Positions 23,696 through 33,266 of a DNA stretch of 64,000 nt are shown here, piece after piece. The notes under the pieces are model-generated. The model was not told the origin of the DNA. It saw nothing but the letters and a program-made list of their open reading frames with translations, and searched no databases. Source of the stretch: Trichoplax sp. H2 (taxonomy: Eukaryota > Placozoa > Uniplacotomia > Trichoplacea); assembly GCA_003344405.1 (NCBI GenBank), contig NOWV01000036.1:310001-374000 (forward strand), read 5' to 3'. Each line of letters opens with the position of its first letter. The first letter of the stretch is position 1. The position numbers and the translations under genes were made by a program.

Positions 23696-24766
23696 GGGCT
23701 GCACTACATAAGGTATGGAAGATTATATCTAGACAAGACAGAGGCGTATAATAATGCATTGGCCTTAGCTTCTATAGGTTGCAATGAAGTTTGCATATCT
23801 GAGTTTAATTCTACTTTTAAGGTATACGGAAAATTACATCATAAGATCGGATCGCTTATTCCGTTAACCGGCCAAGCGCCAAAGTTCGCTTAGTTATTCT
23901 TCTATAATAGTGATAATGAATTGCAAAATAGATTACAACATATCAATAGTGTTGATGAGAATATATTAAGAAAATTGCGAGATATGCTACATACCGTAAA
24001 TAGCTATATACATTATACAGTCCTTAAAATGTGCTATTGAAGTTATAAGCGAAGAAGTAGATATGTCGATAGTCTTGCATGCTGATAAACGTTTACGACC
24101 AAATGAAGAGCATTCCGGCGTTATGTTCTATCATCTAGATCTGAAGTTGTGGTTATAATTCCGGGTGAAACCACAGGCAACTTAGACGTAATACTACGTG
24201 GTAGAAATAGTTCACTGCAAAGAATTCAACCCGTACATAGATCATACAATGCTCTGCATTATCTTTTGCTGTTTCCATTAGGTAATGATAAGTGGAAACT
24301 TGGTCTCACCAAAGCCGATCGTCGAACATTGACAGCACCTGATTTTTATAAATACCGCCTTCAAATTCAATCAAGTAATTTCAACATTATTTTAAAAAGT
24401 AGGCAGGTAATGCAACAATACGTAGTTGATCAACGGGCAAAGATTGAATCCAGCCGCTTAGACTGGGTAAAAAAAAATCATCGAACAATTAGAGCAGAGA
24501 AATATTGTGGTTTATACGATGCTGTTAGACAAAATGACGCCGTCAACGCAGGAAAAAATGGAATTTTACCAATAAGCATTTACGGCAGTCCGAGGTTTTA
24601 TTCTGAAGCCTTTCCAAATACAATGACTATCGTTCGATACCTTGGAAAGCCGGATTATTTTATAACCTTTGCGACAAATCCTAACTGGAAGAAAATTACT
24701 GAATCTCTATTTCTAGGCAATAAGCTTATAATCGGCCAGACTTGTGCTGTCGTGTTTTTAAAATGA
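23696..24766 (+). pseudogene. Helitron Rep domain, first part
   Basis: From 23744 the frame reads AYNNALALASIGC, then VYGKLHHKIGSLIP and GQAPKFA, followed by TAG at 23891-23893 and LFFYNSDNELQNRL. The TAG replaces the Gln of the family's FAQLY motif, a likely C-to-T nonsense change. After a break, 24149-24766 continues with VVIIPGE, a region ending LLFPLGNDKW, then YGSPRFYSEAFPNTMTIVRYLGKPDYFITFATNPNW. That block is diagnostic for Helitron Rep. A further shift at about 24750 leads to VFKMKLDSLTDDILKK. Confidence 0.85.
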
Positions 24767-25617
24767 AATTAGATTCTCTTACAGATGATATTTTGAAAAA
24801 ATGTATCAGGCAAAGTAGTGGCGCGTGTATCAACGATAGAATGGCAAAAGACAGGATTAATTCATTGCCGTATCCTTTGATTATGGATACAGAGGGTAAA
24901 CCTCATACTTCCGAAGTCATTATTTGATGCAGCATATCCAAATTATCATACTTTAACGCTAAAATATAAATATAATCGATTTATTCTATTTCCAACCATA
25001 AACATCATTATAGATAATAGATAAAGTTGTTTCAGCTGAGATTTCTGATGAAATCACTAATCCAGACCTATACAATATCGTAGCCTGTCATAATATTCAT
25101 GGACCTTTCGGAGAGTTCAATCCAAGCAGCAACTGCATGACTGTGATAAATGATGCTATGAGACACAACAAAGGATTTCCTAATAAGTTACGTAGCCTTA
25201 TGATTATACAAGAAAACTCCTAACCAGAATATCGGCGTAGATCGCCCGAAAATGGCGGTAGAATTCATAAAAAAGGTGATAAATGAATGAAAAACCGTTT
25301 TCGGTAATTCTTATGTGGTAGCATATAATCCTTTTCTCTCAATTCGTTATCAAGCTCATATTAATGTTGAAGTGGTGTATTCTATACAGGCCGCGAAATA
25401 CTTATATTGGTATATTCTAAAGGTCCATGATAAAACTGCCATGACTATTGAATGCGACAACGTTAACGCTATTATCGGAAATAGCGAAATTCAAAATTAC
25501 GTAAATGCCAGGTATATGTCTGCAAGTGAGGCATTTTGGAAACATATAGATTTGAAATACTCAAAAACTACCCTCCTGTGGAAAAATTACCTTGCCATCT
25601 ACAGAACCAACAAATAG
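24742..25617 (+). pseudogene. Helitron Rep domain, second part with the tyrosine motif
   Basis: After VFKMKLDSLTDDILKK the expected HUH metal-binding motif is not intact; the nearest text is GKPHTSE. At 25016-25200 the translation gives IDKVVSAEISDE, then IVACHNIHGPFGEFNPSSNCM and KGFPNKLR, matching family sequence. Then NPEYRRRSPENGG follows at about 25217. From 25315 the frame reads VVAYNPFLSIRYQAHINVEV, then AAKYLYWYILKVHDK, holding the two Tyr of the catalytic region, and ARYMSASEAFW. Several frames are needed, so the protein is broken. Confidence 0.85.
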
Positions 25618-26000
25618 TTTTTTTGCAAGAAGAAAATGCTCAAGAAACTGCTCTGCGAGGTCCACCAGTTACAAAATCGGCCGAGTATATGACTATCTGT
25701 ATATGCCGAGATATTGCAACCAAACAGATTTTGTAGCCTGATTTTCCGAGATATTTTACATGGAATCAACAGCGAAAGAAAAGGCAAAGGCGAAAACGAG
25801 GAAGGGTAAGTAATATCTATTTCTTAGTTATCGCTATAATATTATACAGTACTATTGACTTTCTTAATTCAAATATGATATGTGAATATAAACTTTGTTA
25901 CAGGAAATAGATTCGGAATCGGGATAAATTAAAGATTTACGAGTACCTGATGTATTAGGAAGAATACCGACCACGTCAAAGTGAACAATATTTCCTAAGA

Positions 26001-27969
26001 ATGTTGCTGCACCATAAATGGGGAGCAGTTTCCTTTGAAGATCTAAGAATAATCAATGGACAGCTTACGTTTCAAGATGTATGCAAGAGATTAGGGCTAG
26101 TGGAAGATGATAGCGAAATAGACGCAGTAATGGAAGAAGCTAAAAAAATCCGCTTTGGAAATCAACTAAGAGATATATTCGCCACCATCTTAATTTATTA
26201 CAGGCAAGCTGATCCAATCCAGTTTTGTGGAAAACGCAAAACGAACTTTGAGGCGATCATATGAATCAATGTAACATGACTGAGCCATCAGAAACTATAA
26301 TAAATCAAGTACTTATTTACACCCAGAATAGGCTGCAACGTTAAGGCTTAGATCTTGCCGATGATTTTCACTTGCCTAGGCCAATTAATCGTAGAACGAC
26401 ATGTAATCTATTGAATGAAGAGACATGTTTTGGCGTATCCTAACTACAAAATTGCGTAACTGAGCAATATCGAACTCTAAATCCTCAACAACGATAGGTC
26501 CAGTATATCTCTTCATATCAATAATATACTATATAATACTGTATATATCACCTAAAATTCTAATATCTTCATAATAATTTTTAACCGAAATAGGTTTTTG
26601 ATAATGTTATAGATTCTATTAATCAACAAGATGGTTGAATATTCATTTTGAATGCCCTGATGGCGGAGGGAAAACGTATGTTGTAAATTTAATATTATCC
26701 GCAGTACGGACAAATAATCAAATTGCATTAGCTTCGGCTATAAATGGCATCGAAGCTACATTATTGGAGAATGGACGAATGCTACATAGCTTATGTAAAG
26801 TACCTGTTAATATTACTAAAAACTCAATCTGTAATGTATCTAGGAGGGACCAACATGCTGAATTATTTCGATGTGCCAAGATATTGATTATTGATGAAAT
26901 AAGAATGGGGCATCGATATATTTTTGAATGTGTACATAGAATGCTGTAAGATGTTCGACAAGATAGTCGACTCTTTGGTTGTATTACCGTTTTATTAGTT
27001 GGTGACTGGCGACAAATTTTACCTTTTGCACGCCATTACTCAAGAATAGGAATTGCGAAGCATGCCTTAAGAACTTATATACTGTACTGTATATAGGATA
27101 ACGTACATCCACTAAATTGATCGATTAATAAAATAACTGCAATTTCAGATACTGATGATCAAGATTATGTAAGATATTTATTAAATATTGGAAACGGGAC
27201 CGCGCCATATCATACGAGCTTAGAACAATATAAAGATTCTATTTCCAACCATCTGACTATAAACTCTAATTGTATAAATGATCTACTTGATTTCGTATTC
27301 GATAATTTATCTGATAACTTTCAAAATACAGCTTAGCTATGTTAAAGTGCTATTATTTGCCCCATGTATTCTACTGTCGATAAAATTAACAACATCATGC
27401 TCAGTAAATTTCCTGGCGAAGTTCGTGAATATAGAAGTTGTTATAAAATTCTTGAACACGAATATGATTCTCCACTAGAGTTCATTAATCGATTAAATCC
27501 ATCAGGATTGCCGCTCCATAACTTACTGTTTAAAAAAGGCTGCTGTATAATTGTTTTAAGAAATTTAGACATGAAAAATGGCCATACAAATAGCTGTAGA
27601 TATGTAATTAAAGAATTGTATGATAACATTATCGACGCAGTCATTGCTACAGGCATTAATGCAGGAAAGCAAATATTTATACTACGTTTTAATTCAATTC
27701 CAACTGATGCTATTTATCCATTTCATATGTAAAGAAAAAGTTTCCAGTTCCGGGCTGCATTTGCTATAGCAGCTAATAAATCTCAAGGCCAGATATTAGA
27801 TAGGATTGGACTGTATCTTGACAGATCAATGTTTACTCATGGTCAATTATATGTAGCACTTAGTCGCAGACGCAGTACCAGTATTATTAAAATGCTAACC
27901 AAAAACGCGCATTTATCCGATGGTAATACGCAATTTACTGATAATATAGTATATCCTGAAATTTTGTAA
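26001..27969 (+). pseudogene. Helitron PIF1-like helicase domain
   Basis: The block starts with HKWGAVSFEDLRIINGQ. After a degenerate stretch, 26635-26949 carries a Walker A (PDGGGKT), an ALASAINGIEATLL segment and a Walker B (ILIIDEIRM). Read-through of TAA gives a LVGDWRQILP motif. From 27364 the last part runs to LPLHNLLFKKGC, and after a TAA at 27730-27732 continues in the same frame with FAIAANKSQGQ and HGQLYVALSR to the stop at 27967-27969. These are helicase motifs I to VI of Helitron PIF1-like enzymes in order. Confidence 0.88.
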
Positions 27970-29834
27970 ATAAATGCACTTATTAACATAGCATTATCCT
28001 ATGCATATAATATCTACATAGTTGATGTGAGATGATTTTATTGTAAATTATCAACGGAAGGCTTGAAATTATATCAATCGCAAATGTAAATTTAAATTAA
28101 ATTAGGTTATTTTCATGATACCTTTAGTTTTGCGCATGATTTAAATCATTAAACAGTGCTATATACAGTACAATACATGCAAATTACAAGGTAAAAATCC
28201 AAGAATAGTAGCTGACAAACACGACATTGTCAATATTTTATTATACTTTCTTCCCTCCGTTCACATGAAAGGGTATTTTTTACTAGTACCATCAACTACG
28301 ACAGGCAATCTTGATTGACAAATTGAGAAATCGAAAATTCATTCGATGGCTAGGAATTTCTATAGTAAATACCGTAGAGTTAGCTAAAAAACAGGAACTG
28401 ATGTCTGTATGCAGTAAAGCTGTTAGATAAACTATCGTTACCAATATTTTATGTAGAAATAAATTGGATATAACTTAAAAATGCCAAAATCTATGGCTGT
28501 TGATCATAATAGATATATATAAGTCATATTTGTGATACTTCAAGTATGTTGATTTCAGCATCGTAGAATATAATACTAATCATAGAATTTTATTCTCGTA
28601 ACAAGCTCCGTTAATGTTAAGCGAAGCTGTTTCCAATTGTAATGCTGTAAATAAGCTAGATAACGTATTTAAGTATCCACGCTTTTCTGTTACTGTTGTT
28701 CTCAGTCCTTCTTTTCTAAGATCTGCTATTGTAAGAAGTTTTCCTTGTCTTTCAGAATTTGTTGCACTATACATAGTATCTCAATCAGTAGAGAATCAGG
28801 AATAAAATTTGCTGTAAAAAAATTACTTGTAGGATCTACAGTCTAATTATAGCGAGTAAGACAGGTTTTGTTACACTGTAGTAGCTATTCAGAGTAGTAT
28901 ACAATCACTCTTCATAGTGTACAATCAATTTCAATTCAAGATATCGATGATTCTGACTACTTATAAACTTTCAATCGGTTAACGAAGTAAAATATTTCCA
29001 AACTAATTTCGTATTAAGAACTGATGGAATGACAACGTTCTGTAAGGCAGCAATGTTTGAAATCTATAATCACTAAAATCATCATAGATATCATAATTTG
29101 CTGCATCATGTAATATCGATATTATATAAAAGATTTTGCGCGTGTGTGCACATTATAGTATATACTTTACCACTCTGCAAAGCATATCTACAGGATAACC
29201 AGAATGCAGAGTTAAGGCTTATTTTATCGATATTTATAAATTATAGCCATGAATGCTCTGTACTACAGCGACTTCTACAAATGCCTTCTATGCTCAGGTA
29301 TAACCACCATCTGCAGTCAATACAGGCAGCACAAACGTTTCTTGTTCCTATAGCTTCTTCACCAGCCAAACCTGATAATACGGTAACACTGTATGAAAAT
29401 CCGGCAAGACACAAGCCTCCTTACGTTAGCGTTATACCATGCAAGCTCCGAAGTTATACCTCCAGATCTGATCGCACATCATAAGTCTCCATCAAATTCA
29501 GGACGTAACTACCTTGGCGCAAGTCTTAATTTGTAAATGAGAATAAATATGTATGTAGTCGTTCACTATAATAACTAGACATTATTCTATAAAGATTTTC
29601 TAGAATTAAGATTACACGTTACAAATATTCATATGCGCTAGGATATGTTATAATAATTATGTTCTTATCCAATCTTGTTTATTCATTTCGTTTCCTTCAT
29701 GTTACGTTTCAGTCGCATGCATGATAGTACACTATTCCGTCAAAAGGAAATAAATTGAGGGAATCCAATAGCTTAACAGAATAGACATGTTGTCTCATTA
29801 CAATAACACTAAGAGAGTCCTCGTAACTTTGTAG
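27970..29834. other. Unassigned DNA downstream of the Helitron
   Basis: No recognisable gene is seen. A perfect 14-bp palindrome (ATGATTTAAATCAT) lies at 28136-28149. The real 3' end of the Helitron should be somewhere here. Overlapping opposite-strand frames at 28580-28805 have no coding character. Confidence 0.4.
29098..29484 (+). CDS. Unrecognised 128-codon frame, doubtful
   Basis: This is the longest open frame in the Helitron-MGST3 interval with no explanation. The translation starts with a hydrophobic, cysteine-bearing stretch and ends in a Pro/Ser/Arg-rich tail. There is no motif I recognise, no promoter and no splice partner. It may be chance or a remnant of mobile DNA. Confidence 0.12.
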   Translation: MLHHVISILYKRFCACVHIIVYTLPLCKAYLQDNQNAELRLILSIFINYSHECSVLQRLLQMPSMLRYNHHLQSIQAAQTFLVPIASSPAKPDNTVTLYENPARHKPPYVSVIPCKLRSYTSRSDRTS

Positions 29835-30225
29835 AAAACTACATCATGCATTTACCTCAATTACTATTTTATAGCATACGGTATTAGTATCCCCTGTGAG
29901 ATGTGGGCTATTTATTTTCTTAGTCATATCAGTTACACAAATGATTCTTAAGCTGGAGGCAAGAAATCATAAAATTTCATCACGCTAAAAATTATAAAAA
30001 TAGAATGTTTTCATTTTATCATCATGAATAAAGATGGTACAAATAAGTCTTGGAGGTTAACATAATTTTCGGTAATTAAGAACGAAAATATCACTTTTTT
30101 TGTGCCATAAAAATGTGGCTATAAGAACGCGTGAAGGATGTCGAGGATTAGGTTTGCCAAGAGGTCTTGCACGTTTCCTAAGCTATACGAGTATGCGAGT
30201 ATATTTGGATAAATAGTTCGCAATC
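29835..30225 (+). pseudogene. Broken MGST3 copy (exons 4-5 and the intron between)
   Basis: The DNA aligns with 7240-7620 of MGST3-a. It has the acceptor region (ATTACTATTTTATAG), an eroded exon 4 containing GGGCTATTTATTTTCTTAG, the GGAGG exon end, intron text including ATGTTTTCATTTTA, and an exon 5 containing AAGAACGCGTG and GGATTAGGTTTGCCAAGAGGTCTTG. The donor GGTGAG has become GGCAAG, and indels and stops break the frame. Exons 1-3 are not visible upstream. The copy ends at the edge of the inverted repeat beside the assembly gap. Confidence 0.7.
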
Positions 30226-30888
30226 CTATTTCAGAATACTGTCGTTTCAAAGCATTGATTATTTGATTAATGATTGAGAATGACATAGTGTTCCCTAGTT
30301 TTAAAATGTAACGATTGCAGTGGTTCCTTACTATGTTCAGTTTACCCTGGCAATTATTGACCTACGGTCTATAATTGGAAGAGTTACATGGTGAACTTTT
30401 GCAACCACGTAAGCGTACACTGTACGGTAAAGTACTTAAATATTGATTTGTTGACACTAGCTCGGACATCATATCGTTAGCAATATTGCATCAGATTCAA
30501 ATATGCCTATTGCTGGCCACTTCAAAAGGTACATTGTATTAATCAAAATTGACTCTAATTTTTGAGTTTGTAGTATTAAAGATAGCATAAAGCGTTTGGA
30601 AAATTTCGATAGTTGTTTTATAGCATTGCAATTTCTTGTCAACTTGGCTATAAGGTAAACTAATGTCAGCAAGTGCAAGCTAAACAGTATAAATATAGAT
30701 ATAAGNNNNNNNNNNNNNNNNNNNNACTCTTCCAATTATAGACCGTAGGTCAATAATTGCCAGGGTAAACTGAACATAGTAAGGAACCACTGCAATCGTT
30801 ACATTTTAAAACTAGGGAACACTATGTCATTCTCAATCATTAATCAAATAATCAATGCTTTGATACGACAGTATTCTGACATAGGATT
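30222..30888. repeat. Long inverted repeat spanning an assembly gap
   Basis: Bases 30222-30384 and 30726-30888 are reverse complements over 163 positions with only a few mismatches. The right arm begins exactly at the gap edge. The spacer holds part of a direct repeat and the N run. Confidence 0.85.
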
Positions 30889-31278
30889 TGCAGTGGTTCC
30901 TTACTATATTCAGTTTACCCTGGCAATTATTGACCTACGGTCTATAATTGGAAGAGTTACATGGTGAACTTTTGCAACCACGTAAGCGTACACTGTACGG
31001 TAAAGTACTTAAATATTGATTTGTTGACACTAGCTCGGACATCATATCGTTAGCAATATTGCATCAGATTCAAATATGCCTATTGCTGGCCACTTCAAAA
31101 GGTACATTGTATTAATCAAAATTGACTCTAATCTTTGAGTTTGTAGTATTAAAGATAGCATAAAGCGTTTGGAAAATTTTGATAGTTGTTTTATAGCATT
31201 GCAATTTCTTGTCAACTTGGCTATAAGGTAAACTAATGTCAGCAAGTGCAAGCTAAACAGTATAAATATAGATATAAG
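30316..31278 (+). repeat. 390-bp direct repeat on both sides of the gap
   Basis: Bases 30316-30705 and 30889-31278 are near-identical direct copies, with only about three or four substitutions seen. The left copy is cut by the N run. The minus-strand frames at 30469-30735 and 31042-31251 are the same non-coding frame present in both copies. Confidence 0.88.
30706..30725. other. Assembly gap (20 N)
   Basis: Twenty undetermined bases interrupt the repeat cluster. The round length suggests a placeholder rather than a measured gap. Confidence 0.98.
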
Positions 31279-32221
31279 AAAAATTAAGTTGGCTAGAATA
31301 CAACATTGGTTACTACAGGCTTAGTTTACAGTTCTTTATCGAATGATCACTATCATTGTTGACGAATTATTCCAGTCATGATGATCTGCTGCTAGCTGTA
31401 TCGAAGTATTCAGGATGTGAATCTTTCACCATCTCCCTACGCACTTCGGTGATTGCAGTACTTTTGCAGTGTAAAGTGGATTGATTATATTATCATTCTT
31501 ATGCTTAAGATAATGACTAGAAATAGCAGCATTGGCCAAGCAACTATTACTGAGCTCATAAAGCAATGACTACTTTCCTTACTCTGCCTGGATATTTTGT
31601 TCTCTTTTATAACATAGTTATCGAAATGAAGGTGCAAAACGGTACAGTGCGGTAGTTGGAACATTTCTGCTAGCCAGACTAAAGTGCATGATCATCCACT
31701 GTCGCCTGTAACAACCCAACTGGTTATCCATTATATTTTAGCTGACTCTAGGCTCTCATTAGGCTTGATAAAGTGGATTCATTCAACTGAAAGCTCATTT
31801 TCTAATAAAGCTACTATGCAATCGCATAAGATCTATAATTGTAATCCACAACACATTATGTAAACTATAAACTGCATCTCAAGCCAGCCAAAGAGATCGT
31901 TGATACTTGAACTGCAGTAGACCTCATGATGTACGTGCATTGATCACCGCTATCCGTGGACGAACATGAAAGCTCTTCCAACACCATCTGCACTATCTCA
32001 AGCTGATTCTTTTTATCGGCTTCGATCCATTTCTTGATGGATATTGACGAGCTAATTCAAGCCACGAAAGTGGAATATTGGCTCGCTGATTTTCTACCCA
32101 TCAGTAAAATCAATCAACATGGCAATGAATGAGTGAGTCACGTAGTCGGCGAGCGAATGACGAAATATTGCTTCGAGGATGCGCGAAGTACAGTACGATA
32201 CGCTTGGATACGTACAGTACC

Positions 32222-32274
32222 ACTGTACACTGTACACTGTAGGGTACAGTACGGTACAGTGTACAGTGTACAGT
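32222..32274. repeat. Perfect 20-bp palindrome built of TGTACA/ACTGTA units
   Basis: ACTGTACACTGTACACTGTA at 32222-32241 is the exact reverse complement of 32255-32274, with a 13-base loop between. The arms are themselves tandem copies of an 8-base TGTACAGT unit. Confidence 0.9.
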
Positions 32275-32957
32275 ACAAGATGGTTATACAGTAGTACGAT
32301 GTGAGCCAGTTCTCTTTACAGTGCTGTTAGGCAAAATAAATGGTAGTAAAGCAGCAAAATTTGCCTAAAACTCTATACATACAGATAGATGAATTCTTCA
32401 GCTTTATATTCATATAACTTTTGTTACATTTTTATTCACTCTGGCGATTTTAGGGTACCTTAAAGTACTCTGATTCGAACTGCTTCACACAGTAGTCAGT
32501 GACTCACTGCTGAAAATACTGTACTGTGTGGACTGTCATCAAAAACGTGCAATCAAGCGACAGTGTTTTTGCGTTTATGTCAGCAACGGATGATTTGCCT
32601 TGCTGTATTGACTTTGTCCCACATGATACCCTATGATATAGTATGATCGAGCTGAATGTCAGGTTCTCATTGCAGGCAAAAAGAATGTCACCTAGTCCCT
32701 GTATGCTAGCCAGGCACTGTCAAGGTAGAAATGCCGTTCGTACAGTATTCCAGTCTTGACCGACTCTCATTTCTAGACATTCTACACTTCTTTTGACATC
32801 GTTGGCAGACTATTGCCCCATAATACTTTCCAGGATTTCACACTGTCCGCTACGCTCAACTGCCGATGCAAGCATAGTTAAGGCATACAGCCATAATTTC
32901 TAATTTCTTTAGACTTGGCCATCGAAAAATCGGAAGCACGAGTAAGCACATCGTCGA

Positions 32958-32985
32958 GTACAGTGTACAGTGTACAGTGTACAGT
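32958..32985. repeat. Short GTACAGTGTACAGT tandem repeat
   Basis: Three and a half copies of the 8-base unit GTACAGTG stand in a row, the same unit as in the palindrome 700 bases upstream. Confidence 0.85.
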
Positions 32986-33151
32986 CCATAAAGTGACGTC
33001 ACCAATAGACTAGCACACCTTTCATACAGTACCCCACCGGGGTTCAATGTGAGCACAGCTGGGGGGGGTTACAGTGCGTATGGCTGCTCAGTACTACAAC
33101 TGTATATGTATGTCATATACTGTATACTGTACAACGTATGTGGTACGACAG

Positions 33152-33159
33152 TATATAAG
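33152..33159 (+). promoter_or_regulatory. TATA box of MGST3-b
   Basis: TATATAAG, followed directly by a GC-rich GGCGCC, lies 108 bases upstream of the MGST3-b ATG. Transcription would start near 33180-33190. This is a good consensus match in a suitable place. Confidence 0.55.
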
Positions 33160-33266
33160 GGCGCCAGCATGCGGCTAACCCTGACTAGCAGAGTTGTTTA
33201 CTGCAAGCGTTGGACGCGTTTCGACCCGAGGTGATTTGAGGCTGCAGGAAATCTTTTTTTTCAATC

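Larger units (their letters stand above)
22694..27969 (+). mobile_element. Decayed autonomous Helitron (rolling-circle transposon)
   Basis: The coding content, in order, is a basic N-terminal zinc-finger-like region, a Rep (rolling-circle initiator) and a PIF1-like helicase, all on the plus strand. That is the layout of an animal Helitron RepHel protein. Reading requires several frameshifts and read-through of stops such as those at 23891-23893, 26947-26949 and 27730-27732, so the element is dead. The 5' TC end and the 3' hairpin plus CTRR end could not be placed by eye. The given limits are those of recognisable coding sequence; the true element is probably longer on both sides. Confidence 0.88.
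31279..33151. other. Non-coding, palindrome- and TACAGT-rich stretch
   Basis: No gene is recognisable. The DNA is visibly richer in G and C than the flanks. It contains many TACAGT/ACTGTA words, concentrated at 32200-32300, 32950-32990 and 33070-33160. It forms the upstream region of MGST3-b. Confidence 0.5.

Noticed and set aside
30469-31251. Paired minus-strand frames in the 390-bp direct repeat
   Set aside because: Identical because the DNA is duplicated. One runs into the N gap, and neither has a motif or coding character.
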